From Oopsacas minuta (lineage: Eukaryota > Porifera > Hexactinellida > Lyssacinosida > Leucopsacidae): a DNA stretch of 64,000 bases. The DNA lies in contig JAKMXF010000011.1 of NCBI GenBank assembly GCA_024704765.1, positions 417,557 to 481,556 of the forward strand, written 5' to 3'. Both the position numbers and the translations under genes were made by a program. This document shows, in pieces, positions 1-9,459 of the stretch. Position 1 is the stretch's first letter; the number at the start of each line of letters is the position of its first letter. The notes beneath the pieces were generated by a model. The model did not search any database. It was not told the origin of the DNA and worked only from the letters and a program-made list of their open reading frames with translations.

Positions 1-372
1 GCGTTTTCGTTAATAGACGTATTACACAACTTAGATATATCATTTACTACTGTATTGCACAGATGATTTTTCACCTTAATACGAACACCAAGCAACAAAA
101 TTACAAAACGATTTGACTCAAACATTAAAACAAATCATTTCCCATTTAAATTGCATCAAATCCACATCTCTGCAAGGAGTTCCCCAGGACATGTGGCACT
201 AAGGTCAATAGTCCCCTCTTTGGGTCAGATGTCCCACTAGGGCAAGGCGTCCCTGTACCAGTTGGATTTTCCCAAAAACAACCTAGATATTATATAATTT
301 TATAATGATAAATAATAATAACATACTAATAACAATAATTAATCGCATTACTTTCTAAAGTTCCTTTCTATA
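1..372. other. AT-rich sequence outside the palindrome, no gene seen
   Basis: No convincing open reading frame, RNA gene or transposon terminus was recognised here. It is ordinary AT-rich non-coding DNA leading into the left arm of the large palindrome. Confidence 0.6.
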
Positions 373-616
373 GTACTGTTGCGTGAGATTTTAACCTCAT
401 TAGTATTATTGGACCAGGGACAGTCTTTCACCGTGAGATTTTAACTCATCTATATTAAACGACTGTCAATTTTGCGGGATATTCGACCAGATCATTTCAA
501 TCACTAATTTGTCCTACTTGTACTCATCAGATTTACCCGAAATTAATATCATTTGGTGGAGGAGTGTTGGACGTTTTATAAAATATAATTTTCTTAAATA
601 TTGTAACTTTTACCTA

Positions 617-1947
617 CAGGGTGTTAAGAAATTGATGCCCTAATTATATTTGAGTAACAGTTTGAAATCAGCGGTATAGAAAGTGGTGATCACTTTCTAA
701 TATAACCGCCTTTACGTTTTATACATAATTTAACTCTATTACACATCCCAGATACTAAATTCTCCAAAATTTCTGGAGATATCCTCGACCAAGCCAGCTT
801 TACATGATTTTCCAGCATCAAAACGTTGGTTGGAGTAGGCATCATTTGAATATCATGTTTGACTATTGACCACAAATTTTCAATGGGATTGAGGTCCGGA
901 GAGTTACCTGGCCAAGTTTCCTTTGTCCAAAATTCGACTAAATTGTTATCACACCATTCTTGCGTTTTTTTGGCAGTGTGAGCCGGAGCACCATCCTGTT
1001 GAAAGATGGCTCGTGACATGTCTGGCAACATCTTGCGACGTAAAATACTCGCTTCTTCTGGTTGGCGCTGCATAGTAGACATCAATGACTTATTCAATAT
1101 CTCTCTTACATAATAATCCGCGTTAACAGTTTGACCTTTGGGGATGATATGGAGTTCTGACACTGCACGATATGACATCATACCCCAAACGAGGATTTTT
1201 GAGGGGAATTTCACGGTTTCAGTTGGTAAAACTTGAGACTGTTTGTAAGCCCAGACACGATCATTCTGATGGTTTAAGTGAGGATATAATTCGAAGGGAG
1301 ACTCATCTGAGAACAATACCCGGCGCCACTCTTCTTTTTTCCAGGATTTCCGATCTTTACAAAATTGAAGGCGAGCCATCCGCTGTTTTTCGGTGATTTT
1401 TGGCTGTTTTTGAGGTTTAAAGGGCTTGACAGAGAGTGTACTTCTTAAATATGTATGTACTGTTACATGAGACACTGGGCATCCCTTGGAGTGTAAGCGC
1501 TTAGCCAATCTCCGCGTTGATTGGTGTCTTTTGCAAATCGATTTTGCAATGACGATTTTAGCAATTTTTGTGATTGTGGATTTGCATCCACGTCCAGGCT
1601 TGTTTTCGAGGGAGCGACCTGACTTATTGCGGCTCAACCAACGTCGAATTGTTCGAATATTTACTCCTAAGCTCTGTGAAACCCGTATCTGAGTCATTCC
1701 TACTGCCCTGCTTCTTGTGGCGGAAGTAGCTTCTTTGACCATTATTATACGCTATAATTTGTACAATCGGGTTTGATAATATACAAAATAGAAATTGGCA
1801 TTCTGACTGAGAATGGTATACTAAAATTGTCTAAAACTGGTTGTTAAAATGAAATAAGAGTGGGTGTATTTCATAAGATTGAACACTGAAACTATGGTTA
1901 CATTATTGTGGATTAAGTGATTAGGGCATCAATTTCTTAACACCCTG
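617..1947 (-). mobile_element. Tc1-type DNA transposon, left copy, structurally complete
   Basis: Both ends carry the terminal inverted repeat CAGGGTGTTAAGAAATTGAT, and the element is flanked by TA dinucleotides at 615-616 and 1948-1949, the target duplication of the Tc1/mariner superfamily. Length is 1331 bp. It holds one uninterrupted transposase gene on the minus strand. A second copy in opposite orientation lies at 4194-5523. Confidence 0.93.
690..1742 (-). CDS. Tc1-type transposase, DD37E, intact
   Basis: A 350-residue cut-and-paste transposase. The N-terminal 110 residues form paired helix-turn-helix DNA-binding domains (visible: RVSQSLGVNIRTIRRWL, then a GRPR-like PGRGCKS segment). 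The catalytic domain shows the first Asp in LFSDESPFELY, the second in QQDGAPAHTA, and a Glu in SPDLNPIENLW. Counting residues between the second Asp and the Glu gives 37, so this is DD37E rather than the classic DD34E of Tc1. All three catalytic residues are present and the frame is open, so the protein could be active. It starts at ATG 1742 close behind the 3' terminal repeat and ends before the other one. It differs from the copy at 4399-5450 by a few residues (for example Cys versus Arg in PGRG-KS) and by one base. Confidence 0.9.
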   Translation of the reverse strand: MVKEATSATRSRAVGMTQIRVSQSLGVNIRTIRRWLSRNKSGRSLENKPGRGCKSTITKIAKIVIAKSICKRHQSTRRLAKRLHSKGCPVSHVTVHTYLRSTLSVKPFKPQKQPKITEKQRMARLQFCKDRKSWKKEEWRRVLFSDESPFELYPHLNHQNDRVWAYKQSQVLPTETVKFPSKILVWGMMSYRAVSELHIIPKGQTVNADYYVREILNKSLMSTMQRQPEEASILRRKMLPDMSRAIFQQDGAPAHTAKKTQEWCDNNLVEFWTKETWPGNSPDLNPIENLWSIVKHDIQMMPTPTNVLMLENHVKLAWSRISPEILENLVSGMCNRVKLCIKRKGGYIRK

Positions 1948-2682
1948 TATATATTTTTGTCATGACGAGTAGGGTCGCTTATCTATTAAAAAAGACGACC
2001 TGAAAGTGAGAATTCAAACCTGAAATTTGTGTCTATATTTGTGACCCATGGACGTTTATGTAAATTAAATTTCATCCAAAAATTCCTAAAACTCGAGGGG
2101 ATACAAGTATTCAAAGTTGAAGTCAAAGTTATATTGGATAGGGGTGAGTATCATTTTACAAAGAGTAGGGTCAGTTCAAATTGATATTTGATATCCCAAA
2201 TCGAAGTCAAACTATTATATTTTGATGACAATCGATAGCTGAGACATGGATATATATCATTTTGTCGCTATAATCATGAAATTCTGAAAGATACAGTCAC
2301 AATGGGGTTCTAAAAATGGCATAATTGTCGTTTTTATGTATTTTCGAAATTTCAATTTAGACTCAAATTTCAGAAATCATTCATTCCCAGAATCACCTGA
2401 AACTTTACAGGCTCCTTCTTTTATATTATATCATTCAATTTCCTTAAAAAAACAGGGATCGCTAGTACTTTTTTAATGAATGTTACAAGAATAATATTTT
2501 GTGAAAATATGTTTTTCCACTAGCCATCATTATTCACATTGTCTAGTACAATACTAGATTATCTCATAAGACTAATGAGCATGACTGTTATTTACGCATG
2601 GAGTAACACATGTTATAACTCTTTCTCTTGGTTCCCATTCTAATGTTGCTACAACAAACGAATAATCAAACCGCAAAATACT

Positions 2683-3458
2683 CATCTACTTTTGATATAT
2701 CTAATATTCTTAAGTCCAATCTCCATACTATGTATAAATTGACTACTTGTTCTAATTCTTTTAGTCTTTCGTCCCAGTTTAGTCATAACAATCACCACAA
2801 TTGTTATGAATAATTCTGCTTTCAATAAATGCCTTATTAAATATTGATTTAATTGTTTCTACATCTTTCCCTGCCAACGTATTAGCAGATAAGATGTAGA
2901 ATAATCTTGATCTCACTTTGGCAATTTATTTGATGCCCAGGAACAGAAAGGGAAATATTTGGTAACATGTCTTTATTAATACTTAGATTAGAACATCCTA
3001 TAGAATTCAGATGGTTCTGTGGCGTATTTGTAATAAAACTATTAAATACCATTTTTATTTTATTCTTTGATGAATTAATATAACTTAATTTGCTCTTTTT
3101 CCTTTTGGACCACTTCCTCACTTTCCACAACATTTTTTTATTTTTCGTTTAAATGCTTCACTTGCTAATTTTGTAAAAGCAAATTTGAATGCAGTAATTC
3201 TGTCATCTATATTAACGTAATTGAACGCGGCCTTTAGCCTAGTTTCGTATTTCAAAATATTATGTTTTATTAACCTAAACCAATTCTACCCTAGCGTTAC
3301 TATCTCTTACAGTAATGTCTTTGTCACTACATACTCTAAACAAAATATTTCAGAAAGACTGAAGTATGATTCAATAAGGATGAGGTAGATAAATGATTAT
3401 TTGTCAATATGTATATTTCATTGTGATGGATAAAATACAAAATGTAATTCGGAATTTC
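2683..3458. other. Unique spacer at the palindrome centre
   Basis: About 776 bp between the two arms. It is AT-rich and contains only short open frames (for example an 83-codon one on the minus strand at 2882-3133 and a 61-codon one on the plus strand starting in the arm) that I could not link to any family. No transposase remnant, tRNA or terminal repeat was seen. It may be the original unique DNA around which the inverted duplication formed. Confidence 0.5.
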
Positions 3459-4193
3459 AGTATTTTGCGGTTTGATTATTCGTTTGTTGTAGCAACATTA
3501 GAATGGGAACCAAGAGAAAGAGTTATAACATGTGTTACTCCATGCGTAAATAACAGTCATGCTCATTAGTCTTATGAGATAATCTAGTATTGTACTAGAC
3601 AATGTGAATAATGATGGCTAGTGGAAAAACATATTTTCACAAAATATTATTCTTGTAACATTCATTAAAAAAGTACTAGCGATCCCTGTTTTTTTAAGGA
3701 AATTGAATGATATAATATAAAAGAAGGAGCCTGTAAAGTTTCAGGTGATTCTGGGAATGAATGATTTCTGAAATTTGAGTCTAAATTGAAATTTCGAAAA
3801 TACATAAAAACGACAATTATGCCATTTTTAGAACCCCATTGTGACTGTATCTTTCAGAATTTCATGATTATAGCGACAAAATGATATATATCCATGTCTC
3901 AGCTATCGATTGTCATCAAAATATAATAGTTTGACTTCGATTTGGGATATCAAATATCAATTTGAACTGACCCTACTCTTTGTAAAATGATACTCACCCC
4001 TATCCAATATAACTTTGACTTCAACTTTGAATACTTGTATCCCCTCGAGTTTTAGGAATTTTTGGATGAAATTTAATTTACATAAACGTCCATGGGTCAC
4101 AAATATAGACACAAATTTCAGGTTTGAATTCTCACTTTCAGGTCGTCTTTTTTAATAGATAAGCGACCCTACTCGTCATGACAAAAATATATA

Positions 4194-5523
4194 CAGGGTG
4201 TTAAGAAATTGATGCCCTAATCACTTAATCCACAATAATGTAACCATAGTTTCAGTGTTCAATCTTATGAAATACACCCACTCTTATTTCATTTTAACAA
4301 CCAGTTTTAGACAATTTTAGTATACCATTCTCAGTCAGAATGCCAATTTCTATTTTGTATATTATCAAACCCGATTGTACAAATTATAGCGTATAATAAT
4401 GGTCAAAGAAGCTACTTCCGCCACAAGAAGCAGGGCAGTAGGAATGACTCAGATACGGGTTTCACAGAGCTTAGGAGTAAATATTCGAACAATTCGACGT
4501 TGGTTGAGCCGCAATAAGTCAGGTCGCTCCCTCGAAAACAAGCCTGGACGTGGACGCAAATCCACAATCACAAAAATTGCTAAAATCGTCATTGCAAAAT
4601 CGATTTGCAAAAGACACCAATCAACGCGGAGATTGGCTAAGCGCTTACACTCCAAGGGATGCCCAGTGTCTCATGTAACAGTACATACATATTTAAGAAG
4701 TACACTCTCTGTCAAGCCCTTTAAACCTCAAAAACAGCCAAAAATCACCGAAAAACAGCGGATGGCTCGCCTTCAATTTTGTAAAGATCGGAAATCCTGG
4801 AAAAAAGAAGAGTGGCGCCGGGTATTGTTCTCAGATGAGTCTCCCTTCGAATTATATCCTCACTTAAACCATCAGAATGATCGTGTCTGGGCTTACAAAC
4901 AGTCTCAAGTTTTACCAACTGAAACCGTGAAATTCCCCTCAAAATCCTCGTTTGGGGTATGATGTCATATCGTGCAGTGTCAGAACTCCATATCATCCCC
5001 AAAGGTCAAACTGTTAACGCGGATCATTATGTAAGAGAGATATTGAATAAGTCATTGATGTCTACTATGCAGCGCCAACCAGAAGAAGCGAGTATTTTAC
5101 GTCGCAAGATGTTGCCAGACATGTCACGAGCCATCTTTCAACAGGATGGTGCTCCGGCTCACACTGCCAAAAAAACGCAAGAATGGTGTGATAACAATTT
5201 AGTCGAATTTTGGACAAAGGAAACTTGGCCAGGTAACTCTCCGGACCTCAATCCCATTGAAAATTTGTGGTCAATAGTCAAACATGATATTCAAATGATG
5301 CCTACTCCAACCAACGTTTTGATGCTGGAAAATCATGTAAAGCTGGCTTGGTCGAGGATATCTCCAGAAATTTTGGAGAATTTAGTATCTGGGATGTGTA
5401 ATAGAGTTAAATTATGTATAAAACGTAAAGGCGGTTATATTGGAAAGTGATCACCACTTTCTATACCGCTGATTTCAAACTGTTACTCAAATATAATTAG
5501 GGCATCAATTTCTTAACACCCTG
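4194..5523 (+). mobile_element. Tc1-type DNA transposon, right copy
   Basis: Same element as 617-1947 in opposite orientation, with the same terminal inverted repeat and TA at 4192-4193 and 5524-5525. It is 1330 bp, one base shorter. Because the flanking DNA is also shared with the left arm, the two copies arose by duplication of the region and not by two independent insertions. Confidence 0.93.
4399..5450 (+). pseudogene. Tc1-type transposase (DD37E), frameshifted copy
   Basis: The reading frame is open from ATG 4399 to 4962 and resumes one frame back from 4959 to 5450. The break lies near 4940-4945, where this copy has four A residues (CCCTCAAAATCC) and the left copy has five. The first catalytic Asp is in the upstream part; the second Asp and the Glu are in the downstream part. 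One missing base in a homopolymer means recent decay or a sequencing error. Otherwise nearly identical to the intact copy at 690-1742. Confidence 0.9.
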
Positions 5524-5687
5524 TAGGTAAAAGTTACAATATTTAAGAAAATTATATTTTATAAAACGTCCAACACTCCTCCACCAAATGATATTAATTT
5601 CGGGTAAATCTGATGAGTACAAGTAGGACAAATTAGTGATTGAAATGATCTGGTCGAATATCCCGCAAAATTGACAGTCGTTTAATA

Positions 5688-7014
5688 CGAGGGTAGTCCA
5701 AAAAGTTTTTAGAATCTATATGAAAGAATAGTAGGAAATGGATTATTTTTTTATTGTTTTGAGAAGTATATACCAGATGACTGTATGCATAAATCCATCC
5801 TTCTAAACCAACTTTCAAAACAATTTTCCCAGTCTTCTTTGGTTAGGTCTTGGAGGGGCCTCATTATAAGCCAGTCTTGCCTCTTCTGTACTATTGAAAT
5901 GAACCCCTTTGATCGTCTTTTTAGTTTAGGGAAAAGAAAGTCGCTTGGCCTCAAATCTGGGGAATATACTGGATGGGGTATCAATTTTCTGCCATTTTCT
6001 GCAAAGAAATCCATTGTCAAAGCTGCCTTGTGTGCACTTGCATTGTTATGGTGCCATTGAAGTGAGGTGGGGTAGGCTTTAGGATGTAAAATGCTCCACT
6101 TTTCTATCACCTGAGGCATGCAAATGTTGACATACCAACTCGCAGTTACAGTCTTTTGCTCTGTAAGGGGAATAGTAGCAACATGTCCCCTTTTAGAGAT
6201 GAAACTGGCGACCATTAGCTTGTTGCCATTTTGTGCACTTTTCAATTTTTGAGGGGGATCATCATCAGGAAAAAGGCAAACTGAGGATTGTTGCATCTTC
6301 TCTGGGTCATATTGGTAAATCCAAGTCTCATGTCTCGTAATTAATGTATTCAATAGCTTTGAACGACCATGATCGAATTTTCTGATCATAAATTTGCACC
6401 AATCCACTCGAGTTGTCATTTGTTCTTCAGAAAGTTTATGTAGAATCCAACGTGCAGCCACTTTCCTCACCAAGAGATGTTCATGAAATATGGTATGGAG
6501 GCTTCCTCTGCTGATGTCTAAATGCCTCATTATTTCGTCTATTATGATTCGACGCTCATTTTTGATTATTTTCTTAACTTTCTGGATATTTTCTGGGTTA
6601 ACCGCATCTGCAGGACGTCCTGATCGCATCTCATCACTTAAAGTATTTCGTCCACGGTTAAATTCACCGTACCAGTTGTACACTGTAGCCAAAGATGGTG
6701 ATTTTTCTCCAGATGTGTCCTGAAGTTGAATATGTGATTCTTTAGGCCTGAGTTTTCTCATAAAGTCATAAAAAATCATTGCGCGAAAGTCCCTCCTTTC
6801 CAAATGTAAATCCATGAGAAATAATTAGGTACGAATTTAAAATTAGAGCCAAGTGCTGACTATATAAGTAGCTGTCAAAAAAGTAATAAAAGATAAAAAG
6901 CTTACATATTTAAACTAGAGTAGTTATAAATAATGTACTATAGATATAAGACGTATTAGTGTGCAAGAAATGAAGTTACAGCATTCATTCTAAAAACTTT
7001 TTGAACGACCCTCG
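5688..7014 (-). mobile_element. mariner-type DNA transposon in the right palindrome arm
   Basis: The ends are inverted repeats of the type CGAGGGT-GT-CAAAAAGTT (start CGAGGGTAGTCCAAAAAGTT; the 3' end reads AACTTTTTGAACGACCCTCG). TA duplications lie at 5686-5687 and 7015-7016. Length 1327 bp, with a single transposase gene on the minus strand. The left palindrome arm preserves the unoccupied site near 455. Confidence 0.92.
5751..6815 (-). CDS. mariner transposase, open frame but two catalytic Asp lost
   Basis: A 354-residue mariner-family transposase. The N-terminal helix-turn-helix region includes LATVYNWYGEFNRGR, followed by the linker SDEMRSGRPADAV. The family catalytic triad is DD34D. Here the first position, normally T-G/R-D-E-T-W, reads TRHETWIY, so Asp is His. 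The second, normally HHDNA, reads HHNNASAH, so Asp is Asn. The third Asp is kept in YSPDLRPSD, with 34 residues between. The 354-codon frame is uninterrupted despite these changes. From knowledge of the DDE/D enzymes such a protein should bind DNA but not cleave it. It is therefore probably a dead copy that was moved in trans; a domesticated DNA-binding role is possible but unsupported. Confidence 0.88.
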   Translation of the reverse strand: MDLHLERRDFRAMIFYDFMRKLRPKESHIQLQDTSGEKSPSLATVYNWYGEFNRGRNTLSDEMRSGRPADAVNPENIQKVKKIIKNERRIIIDEIMRHLDISRGSLHTIFHEHLLVRKVAARWILHKLSEEQMTTRVDWCKFMIRKFDHGRSKLLNTLITRHETWIYQYDPEKMQQSSVCLFPDDDPPQKLKSAQNGNKLMVASFISKRGHVATIPLTEQKTVTASWYVNICMPQVIEKWSILHPKAYPTSLQWHHNNASAHKAALTMDFFAENGRKLIPHPVYSPDLRPSDFLFPKLKRRSKGFISIVQKRQDWLIMRPLQDLTKEDWENCFESWFRRMDLCIQSSGIYFSKQ

Positions 7015-7095
7015 TATAGATGAGTTAGAATCTCACGGTGAAAGACTGTCCCTGGTCCAATAATACTAATGAGTTAAAATCTCACGCAACACCAC

Positions 7096-7931
7096 TACTA
7101 TTACCTATTTCAAATAAATTGGTTTCAAGGGGCTGTTCAAACGTTATGTGACGCTTCAAGGGGAAGGGGGGTGATATGTAAAGAGTTACAGCCCTATCCT
7201 TTTTGTATTACACAATGGTCAAAATGCGTTACGTCAACAGTATAATGAAATATCACTTGTATTTTCTAGGTAGGGATACTGGTATTCTCTACATACAACC
7301 CGAACCCGAGGACCCCTGACCCTAGTGCAACAAGTGCGGGGGGGACGGGTTTTAGTCAAAACCCTGAATATCCCGTTCCGTTCCGGGTTTTAGTAACAAC
7401 CTGTATCTTATTCAACCAAAGATTCTAACCTCTCTGTATGTCATATGAATGATAATTACTTATTTAATGGCCTATCTTACCCTGCTTTCCTTTATTTTCG
7501 AAGTAATATAAACCTTTATTTATTTTCTCTATCTATTAATAGATTTTGTCGCTAATCTCGCACAATGATGATTTCCTCAACAAACTTCATCTCGAATTCC
7601 CGAATCTGAAATTGACTCTACTGTGTCTTCTACTATTTCAGAACATAAGCGATTTGATCTTAGCTTATTCTAAAGGACAAATTGGTAAAGGTTATAGCAT
7701 CGGATCTAGCAGAGTCCCTTCAGAGACTGTTGATAATAGAAAGAAGGAATTGTTTCGTAAATGAAACTGGCTAGAGAACTCCCAAAAAGAATTTCCGTAA
7801 TTATTCTACCTCTATAGAACCTTAGAACTCCAAAGGCCAGTGGACGAAGAATAGATTCTAGACCTGAGCATATTTTGCCGAGAACTAGAGTATTCATGAA
7901 GAAGCTGCCATTATCTAAATAGAATTTTATA
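7096..7931. other. Non-coding stretch, no feature recognised
   Basis: AT-rich except for a short G/C-rich patch around 7300-7400. Two open frames (7546-7764 plus, 7706-7957 minus) show no recognisable family and the second runs into a miniature element. Confidence 0.5.
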
Positions 7932-8402
7932 CAGTCGACTCCGGTTAATCGGACCACTTTTGTCCAGAGTAAAGTGGTCCGATTATCCGGAGTGTCCGAT
8001 TAACTGAAAAATCTTATTATCAATAATTTATTGCTAGATAAATATTTCTAGTCAATGGTAATCCTATTGCTAATTGAAAAAAGAAGTAATTGATTATTGC
8101 TTAAGTGATCTTTCAGCATTTAGGTGAATTTTGTCAGCACAATCATCAATTTTAGTTCTGTCGAACCCTTGCTCAATAAAATATCTTTGTAGAAGTGTCA
8201 AATCAGTTCTTTGGGCCATAAAATAATAATATAATCTAAATTATATACAAACCTAATCAAATTTTTGATGAATATATTGACTTCAAAAAAATAATGGTCC
8301 GATTAACCGATGTTTTGGTCCGATTAACCGAAAAATGTTAAATATTAATCCTGGATTAGATTCCGTCCAGGAGAAAATGGTCCGATTAACCGGAGTCGAC
8401 TG
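7932..8402. mobile_element. pogo/Tigger-like non-autonomous element
   Basis: The ends form an inverted repeat: CAGTCGACTCCGGTTAATCG at the left and its reverse complement at the right, continuing into GGACCA. TA flanks lie at 7930-7931 and 8403-8404. Subterminal copies of the GGTCCGATTAACCG motif repeat inside both ends. At 471 bp it is too short for a transposase. Pogo-like elements have TA targets and CAG-type ends of this kind; the family name is inference. Confidence 0.82.
8094..8219 (-). pseudogene. 41-codon remnant inside the pogo-like element
   Basis: A short open frame from ATG to TAA encodes a small charged peptide (LTLLQRYFIEQGFD in its middle). In tone it resembles the extreme C-terminal tail of pogo/Tigger transposases, which would make the host element an internally deleted derivative. 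The resemblance is weak and by eye only. Confidence 0.3.
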
Positions 8403-8404
8403 TA

Positions 8405-9104
8405 CTAAGAGGGGCCCGAACGGTTCCGACTTCCAGGTCAATTTCAATGATACTATAGCCATTTCCTGCCAGGACATTCTCCACATTATGTATCTATATT
8501 ATTGTAGAAGAGCACAAGATCTAATGTTTAGCTTGAGATTCTAAAGCAGAATCCTTTAGAATATTGATGTTGATGTAATATGTGTATAACTTTATAGTAT
8601 TATGACATGAATAGACTGCATATAACTTTCAAACTTAGCGGCATCGAATAAAAAGTCACTCGATATGGTTGGGTATACATATATCATACTACTAGAAATT
8701 TTAAGCTGAACACGAATATAACCGTAAAAAAGTTGATCTGCAACCATTTGGATTAGCAAGCATACATTGTCATTTGACAACACCAACGATTTCGAAACCC
8801 AACTAATATTGATAAAAGCTGACAATGGACGACATGGCATATCTAGAACACAATAGCTCTGCTTTAAGTGAAATTACTGGACATTGGGAGTCAATCCTTT
8901 TACGCCTGGACGAAAAGTAAGATCCCTGGAGTGTTGGCAGGTATGCATATGTATTCACTTACTCTAGGTGTCGGAATAGACGGGGGGTTGAAATATATAT
9001 ACGAGAAACTTGAAAATGCGAAATTCTGTTTCAGAGTAGAGTACTTTGTACCCCATTGTAGCAGTTAAGAGCAAGTCTCTACCTATATTTGAAGATTTCA
9101 ACTA
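8405..9104. other. Non-coding stretch, no feature recognised
   Basis: AT-rich intergenic DNA upstream of the MARF1-like gene. A 66-codon frame at 8868-9068 has no recognisable domain and is not called. Confidence 0.5.
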
Positions 9105-9345
9105 TTTGTTTTTACTTTATATTCATAAGAAACAAATAAATACATTTACATATGATTAATTCAGAAGTGTGAAAATCGGATTCTGCATATTCGATATATT
9201 TATTCAAGTTTTATTGAATTCTGTTTATTCTCTTGATAAACACGATAAATAAGTACATAGTATGCGACTTCTCAGAATTGAGAAATTCGAATTCGATACA
9301 ACATTCCATTAATCTTTTCCTTAACAACGAACAAACAAACAGACA
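9105..9345 (+). repeat. Dispersed repeat, copy 1 (upstream of MARF1-like gene)
   Basis: About 240 bp that recurs in reverse complement at roughly 40320-40560. Shared landmarks are ACATATGATTAAT, TTTATTGAATT and TTGATAAACACGATAAATA. A shorter related piece lies at 37087-37180. It sits 115 bp upstream of the MARF1-like start codon, so it may overlap that gene's promoter. Type of element unknown. Confidence 0.75.
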
Positions 9346-9459
9346 AATAACAATAGCAATTTAATAATATAGATTTAATTTTAATAAACTTATGGATATA
9401 ATATACATTTTCAATTTCTCTAGTGATATTGTTTATCTATACAAATTAGATTTGATAAC

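Larger units (their letters stand above)
373..2682. repeat. Left arm of giant inverted repeat
   Basis: This stretch recurs in reverse complement at 3459-5687 plus 7015-7095. Outer landmark: TGCGTGAGATTTTAAC at about 380, matched by its reverse complement near 7080. Inner landmark: AATAATCAAACCGCAAAATA at 2661-2680, matched at 3461-3480. The arm holds the intact Tc1-type element and about 1 kb of other sequence on its two sides that also matches. Arms are about 2.31 kb and very similar by eye. This arm lacks the mariner element and therefore shows the empty insertion site. Confidence 0.9.
3459..7095. repeat. Right arm of giant inverted repeat, split by a mariner insertion
   Basis: Reverse complement of 373-2682, running 3459-5687 and then continuing at 7015-7095 after a mariner element inserted at 5688-7014. 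With one TA removed, the joined sequence around the insertion matches the left arm exactly over the local stretch. The two arm pieces total about 2.31 kb, the same as the left arm. Confidence 0.9.

Noticed and set aside
1172-1692. Plus-strand frames of 68-74 codons opposite the Tc1-type transposase, and the equivalents at 4449-5002
   Set aside because: They are antisense shadows of the transposase gene and appear in both copies only because the DNA is duplicated.
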